In this document: piece after piece, positions 33,133 through 42,500 of the stretch
Layout of the letters: each line of letters begins with the position of its first letter
How positions within the stretch are numbered: position 1 is the stretch's first letter
Assembly (NCBI RefSeq): GCF_002532075.1
Contig: NZ_LYXE01000110.1
Coordinates: 1-64,000 of the forward strand
Origin: Candidatus Chloroploca asiatica
GTDB taxonomy: Bacteria > Chloroflexota > Chloroflexia > Chloroflexales > Chloroflexaceae
Direction of reading: 5' to 3'
DNA: 64,000 nucleotides
Program-made: the position numbers and the translations under genes
The notes under the pieces: generated by a model
What the model saw: the letters and a program-made list of their open reading frames with translations, nothing else
What the model was told of the DNA's origin: nothing
Databases searched by the model: none

Positions 33133-34326
33133 CTATCCCACGGACGTTTCCACGGGGCGCTCACCACCCCCGCTCCGCATCATCACTCCAAAAACGACCA
33201 GATAGATGAGCGCCGCGCCTACGATCAATGGGCCGATCAGAGCGACACCATAACGCCCTGCGGCTAAACCAATCCCCCACGGCAGCAACGCCGCCCCCAG
33301 ATTGGCTGCCGCAATCTGAAAGCCGATCGTATTCGCACTATGCACGCTCCCCACACGTTGCGCCGTCGTCGCGATCAACGCAGGAAAGATCGGCGCGAGC
33401 GCAAAACCCATCAAGAGCATGCCCATCAAGCCCGCCCACGGCACCGCGAGCAAGCCAATCAAACCAGCCCCCACCGTGGCCCCCAAACTCCCCGCCCAGA
33501 GCAGGGTCGTCTGGCTGAAACGCCCCGCCACGATGCCCGCGACTACCCGTCCTAACGTCAACCCAGCCCAGTAAAAACCAACCCACTGCCCTGAACTGGC
33601 CGGGTCAAACCCGCGCCCGACACTAAACAGGGTGTAAGTCCATTGCCCAACACTCACCTCAAGCCCTGTGTAGAGCGCAAAAACCAGGATGCTCAACCAG
33701 ACTGTCGGTAACTTGGCAGTGGTACGTAACGCGACGGGACTACGCACAGCGTGTGCGTGTGTGACCGGCCCATCAGCAACCCAGCGCTGCCGACTCAAGA
33801 AAAAGGCGAGCGCCAGCACCAGTTGCCCACCTCCCACCAGCAGATACCCGATCTGCCAGGGTTGGTCACGCACCAGCAGGCCCGTCATCAAGAATGGCCC
33901 CGCCGCTGCCCCCAAGCCATAACAGGCATGCAACCAGGCCAGTACCCGCGGGCTGGTCGCGGCGGCGGCATAGGTATTCAACCCGGCATCAATCGCGCCG
34001 CCCCCCGCCCCCAGCAACATCGCCATCGGCAAGAGCATCCAGAACGCCGGGGCCAGCGCCAGGCCAAGCAGACTCAGCGCTGTCACCAGGCAACTCACGG
34101 CCAATAAGACCCCAACCCCCAGCCGAGCCAGGATGCGGCCACTCAACATACTCACCGTCAAAAAGCCAACTGAAGCCGCAGCAAGCAGATACCCCAGCGC
34201 ACCAAGCCCAACCTCCTGGGTGGCGGCAATCGAAGGCCACGCGACCCCCAACAGACCATCAGGTAGGCCCAGACTGATAAAACCGACAAACATCAAGCCA
34301 ATGAGGACCAATTGTCGTGAGCGCAA
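33133..34326 (-). CDS. MFS transporter
   Basis: The protein has 397 residues with twelve hydrophobic helices and the compact layout of MFS efflux/sugar permeases (GFISLGLPDGLLGVAWPSI in helix 1, GRILARLGVG in the helix 2-3 loop, GAGGGAIDAGLNTYAA in helix 4, HACYGLGAAAGPFL in helix 5). The predicted start is TTG at 34326 preceded by GAAGG. An ATG 36 bases further in (MFVGFISLG) is an alternative. The substrate is unknown. The gene is convergent with the broken regulator, so the two are not an operon. Confidence 0.88.
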   Translation of the reverse strand: MRSRQLVLIGLMFVGFISLGLPDGLLGVAWPSIAATQEVGLGALGYLLAAASVGFLTVSMLSGRILARLGVGVLLAVSCLVTALSLLGLALAPAFWMLLPMAMLLGAGGGAIDAGLNTYAAAATSPRVLAWLHACYGLGAAAGPFLMTGLLVRDQPWQIGYLLVGGGQLVLALAFFLSRQRWVADGPVTHAHAVRSPVALRTTAKLPTVWLSILVFALYTGLEVSVGQWTYTLFSVGRGFDPASSGQWVGFYWAGLTLGRVVAGIVAGRFSQTTLLWAGSLGATVGAGLIGLLAVPWAGLMGMLLMGFALAPIFPALIATTAQRVGSVHSANTIGFQIAAANLGAALLPWGIGLAAGRYGVALIGPLIVGAALIYLVVFGVMMRSGGGERPVETSVG

Positions 34327-34467
34327 ATGTTTGAACCTTCTTTGTATCTCGCCCCTCTACAATGAGAAACAGCGGCGCACCATATAATCACAGCCTGCAT
34401 CATAGCCCGACCCGTCTTCACTTTTACCAGGCGCCGTCCCATATTCTCTACCATGGAGGTAGCTCTC

Positions 34468-34689
34468 ATGACAACGGAAGAACTCGCCCGCAACGTGCAG
34501 TTTACTGTTGACTCCCGCAACAACATCACCTCGGTTGTGTTGAGCCCTGATCTGTGGCGCGAAGTGTTGCACTCCCTCCGCGAGGCCGAAGATCTCAACC
34601 TGGTGCATATGCTCCAGGAACGGGCAACGGCAGGTACAGTTGGCATCGGTGCGTTGCGCTGGCGTGAGTTTGAAGAAGAGTATGCGTAG
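34468..34689 (+). CDS. Small antitoxin-like protein
   Basis: The protein has 73 residues. GGAGGT precedes the ATG at 34468; an ATG 15 bases upstream overlaps that Shine-Dalgarno and is unlikely. A beta-strand lead (NVQFTVDSRNNITSVVLSP) is followed by helices (LWREVLHSLREAEDLNLVHM) and a C-terminal WREFEEEYA. The overall shape recalls Phd/YefM-type antitoxins, but no toxin gene is adjacent. The family assignment is therefore weak; it could also be a stand-alone regulator. Confidence 0.6.
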   Translation: MTTEELARNVQFTVDSRNNITSVVLSPDLWREVLHSLREAEDLNLVHMLQERATAGTVGIGALRWREFEEEYA

Positions 34690-34726
34690 CTCCTGATCGC
34701 TGTATAATTCCCCATCGTCCGCACAC

Positions 34727-34760
34727 AATGCGGGGCAAGCATGGCTTGCCTCGCATTTTT
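34727..34760 (+). terminator. Intrinsic terminator
   Basis: AATGCGGGGCAAGC (34727-34740) and GCTTGCCTCGCATT (34744-34757) form a stem with ATG loop followed by a run of T. It ends the small antitoxin-like transcript before the malic enzyme gene. Confidence 0.85.
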
Positions 34761-34824
34761 GTGTCACCAAGGCGTGGTACACTACCACACGTACGTGCCA
34801 ATGATCAGGATCAGGAGCCATCTT

Positions 34825-37068
34825 ATGGATATTTCGCGTGATTCAGTGCTGCGTTATCACTCCGAAGGACGGAAGGGCAAGATCGCTGTCGTCCCAACCA
34901 AACCAAGTTTAACCCAGTACGATTTGAGCCTAGCCTATACGCCAGGGGTTGCCATTCCTGTCCTCGAGATTGCCAACGATCCGCAACTCGCCTACGAGTA
35001 TACCGCGAAAGGTAATCTCGTCGCCGTGATCACCAATGGCACCGCTGTGCTCGGTCTGGGCAACCGGGGTGCCCTGGCGAGCAAGCCTGTGATGGAAGGC
35101 AAGGCACTGCTCTTCAAACGCTTTGCCGATATTGATGTCTTTGATCTTGAGCTGGACTTGACCGATCCTGACCAGATCATTCAGGTTGTCCAGGCCCTGG
35201 CCCCCACCTTCGGCGGCATCAACCTTGAAGATATCAAGGCTCCCGAGTGTTTTTATATCGAACAACGCCTCAGCGAACTCCTCGATATTCCGGTCTTCCA
35301 CGATGATCAGCATGGTACCGCAATTATCGCCACCGCAGGCCTGATCAATGCCCTCGAGTTGACTGGCCGCACCATGGCCGCAACCCGTCTCGTCATTGCC
35401 GGGGCCGGCGCCGCTGGCATTGCCTGCGCCGAACTGCTGGTGCTCGCTGGGTTGCCCCGTGGCAATATTACCCTCTGTGATACCAAAGGCGTGATCTACG
35501 CCGGTCGCCCCGGCACCATCGATCCCTTCAAAGCACGCTTTGTGCAAGAAACAACAGCCCGGACGCTCGCCGATGCGCTCGTCGGGGCCGATGTCTTTCT
35601 TGGCCTCTCGGCTGCCAATACCGTCACCAGTGAAATGATCCAGGGCATGGCCCCAAAACCGATCATTTTTGCCCTCGCTAATCCCGACCCCGAGATCCCC
35701 TATCCCGAGGCCAGGGCCGCCCGACCTGATGCGATTGTCGCTACCGGACGCAGCGATTATCCCAATCAGGTCAATAATGTCCTCGGTTTTCCCTTCATCT
35801 TCCGCGGCGCACTCGATGTCGGGGCCCGCCGCATTACCGATAAGATGAAACTCGCTGCCGCCCACGCCCTCGCCGCCCTCGCCCACGAGGATGTCCCCGA
35901 CTCGGTGCTCAAGTCGTATCACCTCGATAGTCTGCGGTTTGGTCCAGAGTATATCCTCCCCAAACCTGTTGACCCCCGTGTCTTGCTCTGGGTTCCCCCG
36001 GCGATTGCCGAGGCGGCGATGGAAGAAGGCGTGGCGCGCCGTCACGTTGATCTTGTGAGCTACCGCGATACTCTCGAAAGCCGTCTCGGCAAGGGCTGGA
36101 CGTTGATGCGGTCGATCTTTAATAAGGCGCGCAGCAATCCAAAACGCCTGGTCTTTGCCGAAGGTGAGGAGGATCGCATTATTCGCGCCGCCGCTGCGAT
36201 TCAGTCCCAGGGCCTTGGTCGGCCCATCTTGCTGGGTCGGCCCGAGGTCATTGCCAATCATATCCAGCGCCTTGGCCTTGATTATCAGCCCGAAGTCTAT
36301 AACCCCCGTGAGTCACCCCGCCTCGAACACTATGCCGAGGTGCTCTTCGAGCGACGGAAACGCCGGGGGCTAACCCATATCGAGGCCCGTCAATTGGCGA
36401 TGCGGGCCAACTATCACGGCCTGCTGATGCTTGCATGCGGTGAAGCCGATGCCTTCCTCTCTGGCCTTACCTCGAACTATATTGAAGCTTTGCGCCCCGC
36501 CCTCCAGGTCATTGGAACCCGCCCCGGTGTCCGCCGCGCCGCAGGCTGCGAGATGATGATCGTTCACGACCGCGTCGTCTTCTTCGCCGATACCGCGATC
36601 AATGTCACGCCCTCATCCGAAGAACTTGCCAATATTGCCGAACTTGCCGCCGGAGTCGCCACCCGCTTTGGCATCACGCCACGCATCGCGATGCTCTCGT
36701 TTGCTAATTTTGGCAGCGCTCCCCACGAAGAAGGTCCGCAGCGCATGGCCGAGGCTGCCCGCATTCTGCAAGAACGCCACCCCGATCTCGCCGTCGATGG
36801 CGAAATGCAGGTCAATTCGGCCCTCGTCCCTGAGATTACCGAGCAACTCTATCCTTTCAGTCGCGTCAAAAAGGCCAATGTGCTGATCTTCCCCAATCTC
36901 GATGCCGCCAATACCGCCTATCAGTTGACCCAGCGCCTCGGTGAGGCCGAGGCGATTGGGCCGATTTTGATGGGCATGCATCGCTCGGTGCATATTTTGC
37001 TCCCCGACGATGAGGTGCGCAATATCGTCAACCTCGCCGCCTTTGCCGCGGTCGATGCCCAGGGGTAA
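34825..37068 (+). CDS. maeB: NADP-dependent malic enzyme with phosphotransacetylase-like domain
   Basis: The protein has 747 residues, the usual MaeB size. The start at 34825 has AGGAG upstream and begins [20 protein letters not shown]. The malic-enzyme half shows [11 protein letters not shown], catalytic [23 protein letters not shown], metal site [20 protein letters not shown] and the NAD(P) fold [13 protein letters not shown]. From about 430 a phosphotransacetylase-like domain follows ([50 protein letters not shown]), which is regulatory, responding to acetyl-CoA in known members. It decarboxylates malate to pyruvate for NADPH and C3 supply. It is monocistronic with terminators on both sides. 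Confidence 0.95.
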   Translation: MDISRDSVLRYHSEGRKGKIAVVPTKPSLTQYDLSLAYTPGVAIPVLEIANDPQLAYEYTAKGNLVAVITNGTAVLGLGNRGALASKPVMEGKALLFKRFADIDVFDLELDLTDPDQIIQVVQALAPTFGGINLEDIKAPECFYIEQRLSELLDIPVFHDDQHGTAIIATAGLINALELTGRTMAATRLVIAGAGAAGIACAELLVLAGLPRGNITLCDTKGVIYAGRPGTIDPFKARFVQETTARTLADALVGADVFLGLSAANTVTSEMIQGMAPKPIIFALANPDPEIPYPEARAARPDAIVATGRSDYPNQVNNVLGFPFIFRGALDVGARRITDKMKLAAAHALAALAHEDVPDSVLKSYHLDSLRFGPEYILPKPVDPRVLLWVPPAIAEAAMEEGVARRHVDLVSYRDTLESRLGKGWTLMRSIFNKARSNPKRLVFAEGEEDRIIRAAAAIQSQGLGRPILLGRPEVIANHIQRLGLDYQPEVYNPRESPRLEHYAEVLFERRKRRGLTHIEARQLAMRANYHGLLMLACGEADAFLSGLTSNYIEALRPALQVIGTRPGVRRAAGCEMMIVHDRVVFFADTAINVTPSSEELANIAELAAGVATRFGITPRIAMLSFANFGSAPHEEGPQRMAEAARILQERHPDLAVDGEMQVNSALVPEITEQLYPFSRVKKANVLIFPNLDAANTAYQLTQRLGEAEAIGPILMGMHRSVHILLPDDEVRNIVNLAAFAAVDAQG

Positions 37069-37071
37069 AGA

Positions 37072-37114
37072 GCGCTGATCCGCCCGCCAGCGTTGCTGGT
37101 GGGCGGATCAGCGC
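37072..37114. terminator. Hairpin terminator between maeB and the CvpA-like gene
   Basis: GCGCTGATCCGCCCGCCAGC (37072-37091) pairs with GCTGGTGGGCGGATCAGCGC (37095-37114) with a single G-U pair. It fills the gap between convergent genes; there is no T-run. Confidence 0.75.
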
Positions 37115-37125
37115 CTCAGCAAGCT

Positions 37126-37677
37126 TCACCTGACAATGAACAGTAAATTCGCCGCCTCAGGCAAAATGGGGTCAATATAGCTGTACGTCAATGGCAATAA
37201 CACGGTCGCAAAATAGCGCAAGACAAATGAGTTCGCAATGCTGTTGCCAAGCATGCTAAAGATGGGCAGTCCGATATCTTGCCCACCCCGCGCAATCATC
37301 AGATTCCACATCAGAGTCGATAAAATCCCGATCAGGATGATGCCAAAGAGCATGCCAAGCAGTGTGCCAACCATGCGATCAACGTATTCCAGGCTCCCCG
37401 GTAACTGGGCGTACCGAAAGGTGTAGATCCCGGCCGCCGTGAGAAACATAAAGGCAAGCATCAAGACGATCGTGAAACCAATGTACTGACCAACAAAACG
37501 CTCAGTCCCAAAGCTGCGCACAAAAAATTCTCCCAGCGGAGCATAATAGAGACTGGCAAGCACAATGGCAAGATAGAGCGAGACAATGACGATGAGGAGA
37601 CGGATCATGCCTTGAAAAAAACCAGCCGCAATCGCTCCGATGAAGAGAAGAATCAGTACCAGATCGATAAAATTCAT
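37126..37677 (-). CDS. CvpA family membrane protein
   Basis: The protein has 183 residues. AGAGGAG precedes the ATG. Four hydrophobic helices are arranged as in CvpA/colicin V production proteins: MNFIDLVLILLFIGAIAAGF with the conserved short GF-xG-R turn (FFQGMIRLL), a middle pair of spans, and DRMVGTLLGMLFGIILIGIL containing the family's D-xxxG-x-xG motif. The role in this family is poorly defined (membrane stress, secretion or biofilm effects have been reported). It is not in an operon. Confidence 0.85.
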   Translation of the reverse strand: MNFIDLVLILLFIGAIAAGFFQGMIRLLIVIVSLYLAIVLASLYYAPLGEFFVRSFGTERFVGQYIGFTIVLMLAFMFLTAAGIYTFRYAQLPGSLEYVDRMVGTLLGMLFGIILIGILSTLMWNLMIARGGQDIGLPIFSMLGNSIANSFVLRYFATVLLPLTYSYIDPILPEAANLLFIVR

Positions 37678-37898
37678 GCCGCGCTCCTCTTCCCTAATCG
37701 GGTAGGTATGTGCGCAAGGATTATAACATAGCGCCTCCTCAGCCCGATCTCAGTCTTTAGACAGTTGACACCGCTCGCCCAGGTATTACCATAGAAGAGA
37801 TGGTTTCATGCCATGTGCCGTTGAGCGCCCGTCAGACCTCATGCGGGTTTTGTTTCTCACACATGGTTCCAGGGTTTTGATTTCGGGGATATGTACCT

Positions 37899-39428
37899 AT
37901 GAGCGCCCTTGCCACGGGATCTTGTTCCGCTCCGCTTCCCTCTGATGCCCTCAATGTCGAGCCAGCACTTCAGGCCAATCTCCTCACCGACGAGCCTCCG
38001 ATCGATCCTTCGGTTGCCGTGCCCCCGTTGATTGATGCGCCAACCGAACTGCCACCGCTGCATCGGGTAGATCACGCAGCGATGCCGCACGACAACCTCG
38101 CTGCGGCCCCTTCCGAGCCTGAACAGGCTACTATGAGCGTTGCATCAGTTCCCTCTTCAAGCCTCTCTCAGGCCGAAGTGCGGGAGGCCCTGCGCCTTTC
38201 AACCATTGAAGGCGCGGTCGCTAATGTCCACCTTGCCATCACCGGGGCCATCGGTGGCAGTGTCTTTTTGACCGGGTTTGCCGTGTTGCTCGGCGCCAAT
38301 AGCTTGCACATCGGGATCCTCGGTGCGCTACCGTTCATTGGGCAGTTGACCCAGTTTGTCGCGGCCTATCTCGAAGATCGTTTTGGGCATCGCCGCCGCC
38401 TAGTGCTGGCCGGCACCCTCGTCGGTCGTTTGATCTGGGCCGCACTCCTGACCTTGCCCTTCCTCGCGCTGACCGAAGATACGCGCTTGTTGACCTTTTT
38501 CGCCTTGCTAGCCTGTTCGTATGCCGCCAATGGCATCGCCGGCAATGCCTGGCTGAGCTGGATGACCGATCTTGTGCCCCCTCGTCGCCGTGGGAGTTAC
38601 TTTGGGATCCGCAATACCGTTGCGACGCTGTCGGCCATGATTACCACGTTCCTCGCTGGCCTGACGATTGACCATTTTCGCCTTCAAGGCCGTGAGGCAA
38701 CAGGCTATGCCCTGATTTTTGCGGTTGCTGTGCTCGCGGCCATCGGTGCCGCACTGCTGATCCATCGCCAGGCTGAACCACCTGTGCAACCCAAACCTCG
38801 TATGCGCCTCACCAAGATGTTCAGTGCGCCCTTTCAGGAACGTCCGTTTCGTTCGTTTGTGATGGCGAATGTCGGCTGGGCACTCGTGACTGGCATTGCC
38901 TCGCCCTTTTTCTTTGCCTATGGCTTGACCGTCCTTGGCATCAGTTTTGCTACCCTTAGCCTCACGGTGATTGTCACCAGCGCGGTTTCGCTCGTCTTTA
39001 ATCCGCTGATTGGACGGCTGCAGGATACCCTCGGCTCGCGGTTGGTGCTCGTTGGATGTATGATCGGGACGGTGCCGCTGCCCCTGGCATGGGTCGTCGC
39101 CACCCCCACGAATCTCTTGCCAATCTGGCTCGCCGCGATCTTTACAGGCGTCTTCTGGCCCGGCCTGACCCAAGGACTCGCCAATGTCTTGATGGAATGC
39201 GCTCCCGCCGCCCATCGCGGTTCCGCTATCGCTGGCTATGGGGCCGTGACTGGCTTCGGAACCTTGATCGCTGGCCTCCTCGGTGGAAGCCTCGCGCTCT
39301 GGTTTGCCCAGATCCATCTCAGTCTCGGGCTGGTTACAGTGACCGGTCTCGCGTTCCTCTTTGTGCTCACGTCCCTCGGTCGTATCTTCATGGCCGCTGT
39401 CTTTTGGCGTACGCTCGCTTCCCCTTGA
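37899..39428 (+). CDS. MFS transporter with proline-rich N-terminal extension
   Basis: The protein has 509 residues. GGGGAT is upstream of the ATG. The first about 90 residues are disordered and rich in P, A and D (EPPIDPSVAVPPLIDAPTEL), followed by twelve helices of an MFS permease (GGSVFLTGFAVLLGANSLHI, EDRFGHRRRLVLAG in the helix 2-3 loop, LSWMTDLVPPRRRGSYFGIR in the helix 4-5 loop, ECAPAAHRGSAIAGYGAVTG). That loop signature is common in sugar- or uncharacterised-substrate MFS proteins. The extension is unusual and would be cytoplasmic. Its stop codon overlaps the promoter of the next gene. Confidence 0.88.
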   Translation: MSALATGSCSAPLPSDALNVEPALQANLLTDEPPIDPSVAVPPLIDAPTELPPLHRVDHAAMPHDNLAAAPSEPEQATMSVASVPSSSLSQAEVREALRLSTIEGAVANVHLAITGAIGGSVFLTGFAVLLGANSLHIGILGALPFIGQLTQFVAAYLEDRFGHRRRLVLAGTLVGRLIWAALLTLPFLALTEDTRLLTFFALLACSYAANGIAGNAWLSWMTDLVPPRRRGSYFGIRNTVATLSAMITTFLAGLTIDHFRLQGREATGYALIFAVAVLAAIGAALLIHRQAEPPVQPKPRMRLTKMFSAPFQERPFRSFVMANVGWALVTGIASPFFFAYGLTVLGISFATLSLTVIVTSAVSLVFNPLIGRLQDTLGSRLVLVGCMIGTVPLPLAWVVATPTNLLPIWLAAIFTGVFWPGLTQGLANVLMECAPAAHRGSAIAGYGAVTGFGTLIAGLLGGSLALWFAQIHLSLGLVTVTGLAFLFVLTSLGRIFMAAVFWRTLASP

Positions 39429-39454
39429 CATCAGCCTTGTATTCAGCATATACT
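39425..39454 (+). promoter_or_regulatory. Consensus-like promoter for the TPR/PFSL scaffold gene
   Basis: TTGACA (39425-39430), an 18-bp spacer and TATACT (39449-39454). The -35 box contains the stop codon of the MFS gene. Transcription would begin near 39461, about 100 bp before the start at 39564. Confidence 0.7.
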
Positions 39455-39563
39455 TTAACGCATGAAAGGCGGGGTAGTATGCTGATAGCTGGTGTTGTAC
39501 CCTGCTCACCTTCAGGATGTTTCCTCCCCCACCGCTCTGCAAAGTATAGCAGGAGGCGTTCGC

Positions 39564-42500
39564 ATGGCTACGATGAGCCTGCAAGCCGCATATGATCAGG
39601 CCCGCAACTATCTTGAGGCCAATCAGGTCGATCAGGCGATTGGTGTGGCTCAGCAGATCCTTGACCACTTTCCTGAAAATCTTGAAGCTCACCGGGTTCT
39701 TGGTGAGGCCTATCTCGCTGGACGTCAGTTCGATCAGGCCGAGGCTGCCTTTAGCCGCGTGCTCTTTGTTGATCCCGAGAGCATTCCCGCTCACGTTGGC
39801 CTCGGGATTACGTTTGAACGCCAGGGGAAGCTTGAACACGCGATCGCTGAGTTTGAACAGGCCCTCGAGATTCGGCCCGATATGCCCGAATTGCGCGGGC
39901 AGTTGCTTCGCCTCTATACCGATCTCTGGGGGGCCGAGGGCGCAACCCTCCGCTTGAGCCGCCCCGGGCTCGCACGCCTCTATGCCAAGGGCCATATGCT
40001 CCCTCAGGCTATTCAAGAGTTCCGTGGCGTGATTGAGGAGCATCCCGATCGCTTCGATGCCCGCGTTGGCCTCGCTGAGGCTCTCTGGCGCGATGGGCAG
40101 GAAGATGCCGTGGTCGAGTTGTGTGAGGCGATCCTTGCCCAGCGTCCCGAGGTGCTCAAGGCAAATCTGCTCCTTGGTTATATCCTCCTCGCTGGCGGCG
40201 ATCCCGCCGGTGAAGCCTACTGGCAGCGCGCTCAGGCCCTCGACCCCTATGAACTGGTCGCCCATGCGCTCTTTGATCCGATGCCTGGGATCGTTGGCCC
40301 AGAACTTGTTGTGCCCGCATGGGACGAGGCTGCTTGGCTCGCTCGACGTGATCAGGCCGAAGCAATGCCCGAGACGATGCTCGGCGAAGAACCCGATGCC
40401 ATCTTCGCGCAAGCCGCTCCCCCAGTAGAGCCGGTCGAGACCGCTGAGGAGGTGCTGCCGGAACTGCCCCCATCCCCTGCTGTCAGCGATTTTGATGATG
40501 AAGATGATTTCCTCGCTAGTCTGCTGGCGATGGAGGCTGGCTTTGAAGAAGAGACCGCTTTCGCTGAAGCGAGTGGGGTGACGCCGTTCAGTTTTGATGA
40601 GCAGCCTCCTCTGGCTGAGTCTGTTGCACCTTCTGATGTTGAGCCGTCAACATCAGCCTTTGCGTTTACGGAAGATGTTGCTCCTGTAGAGCATGCCGCC
40701 CCCACCACCGAAGACGACGTCGACCTCGAGCCCTTCTCGCTCGATGACCTTGGTCTCAGCGCCGACGAAATCGCCCAACTCGAAGCCGCCGTCCCTGCCG
40801 AAGACGCCGCCCCCGCCACCGACGAGGACGTCGACCTGACCCCCTTCTCGCTCGATGACCTTGGTCTCAGCGCCGACGAAATCGCCCAACTCGAAGCCGC
40901 CGTTCCTGCCGAAGAGGTCGCACCCACCACCGAAGACGACGTCGACCTCGAGCCCTTCTCGCTCGATGACCTTGGTCTCAGCGCCGACGAAATCGCCCAA
41001 CTCGAAGCCGCCGTCCCTGCCGAAGACGCCGCCCCCGCCACCGACGAGGACGTCGACCTCACCCCCTTCTCGCTCGATGACCTTGGTCTCAGCGCCGACG
41101 AAATCGCCCAACTCGAAGCCGCCATTCCTGCCGAAGAGGTCGCACCCACCACCGACGAGGACGACGTCAACCTGACCCCCTTCTCGCTCGATGACCTCGG
41201 CTTCAGTGCCGACGAAATCGCGCAACTCGAAGCCGCCGTCCCTGCCGAAGAAGTCGCCCCCGCCACCGACGAGGACGTCGACCTCACCCCCTTCTCGCTC
41301 GATGACCTTGGTCTCAGCCCAGAAGAAATCGCGCAACTCGAAGCCGCCGTCCCTGCCGAAGAAGTCGCCCCCGCCACCGACGAGGACGTCGACCTCACCC
41401 CCTTCTCGCTCGATGACCTTGGCCTCAGCGCCGACGAAATCGCGCAACTCGAAGCCGCCGTCCCTGCCGAAGAGGTCGCCCCCGCCACCGACGACGACGT
41501 CAACCTGACCCCCTTCTCGCTCGATGACCTTGGCCTCAGTGCCGACGAAATCGCGCAACTCGAAGCCGCCGTCCCTGCCGAAGACGCCGCCCCCGCCACC
41601 GAGGACGACGTCAACCTGACCCCCTTCTCGCTCGATGACCTCGGCTTCAGCGAAGGTGACCTCGCTAACTTTGAAGCTGCCATCGCCGCGGAAGAGGCAA
41701 GCAAAGGGCAGGAAATGCGCCAGACCCAAGGTTCTCAGGAAGAGGGAACGGCAGCATTCAGTGAGATGACCGATCTTGATCTTAACTTCGATGATCTGCA
41801 GCCATTCTCGCTTGATGATCTCGACCTCAGCAACTTCGAAGAGAACCCTGAGGGACTACCATCCTTCCTACAGCCCTTCTCGTTAGACGAGGCAACGGCC
41901 ACGCCAGGCGACAAAGAGGCTCCAGAGCGTGACGAGCCAGAAATCTTCAGTTGGCAAGAACCTGCAGCCCGTGAACGGACGAGCTTTGGTCAACAAGAAG
42001 AACCAGAGCCATCAGGCGTCAGCATCTTTGGCAAATTGGCCCAGCAAGCCGCCGAGCGGCCCCCTCATGAACCGCCACCACTGGCTCCGGTTGATGATGA
42101 AGAGGCCGAAGCAGCTGGGTATTTCTCGGATGATGATGTCGCCCTGCGTGAAGAGACGTCGGGCAAGCCAGAGCGTTTCGTTTCAGGTTTTCGTTTGCCT
42201 CGTGAAGGTGAAGAACGCGCCGCTGAAGCACATGCCGAGGTCGAGCCTGCCGCATTCACCCTTTCACCCCCACCTGAGCAAGACGTGGATCTAACGCCCT
42301 TCTCGCTCGCCGATCTGGGCCTCTCACCCGAAGAGATTGCCGCCCTGGAAGCCGAAGCTGCAGAAGGGGCAGCCATGACTGCCAGTGGTGAAATGGGCTT
42401 GCTCGGGGAGGACGTGGATCTAACGCCCTTCTCACTCGCCGATCTGGGCCTCTCACCCGAAGAGATTGCCGCGCTTGAGGGCGTTGAACTGCCTGAAGCG

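Noticed and set aside
34930-36261. 443-residue minus-strand frame opposite maeB
   Set aside because: It is antisense to a well-conserved malic enzyme and has no domain signature.
38508-40412. 634-residue minus-strand frame across the MFS and scaffold genes
   Set aside because: It spans two convincing plus-strand genes and their promoter, and is a by-product of codon bias.
40352-41729. Two long antisense open frames opposite the PFSL repeats
   Set aside because: They arise because the 111-bp coding repeat is free of stops in several frames. Their translations are simple serine/arginine- or glycine-rich repeats, and there is no ribosome-binding site.
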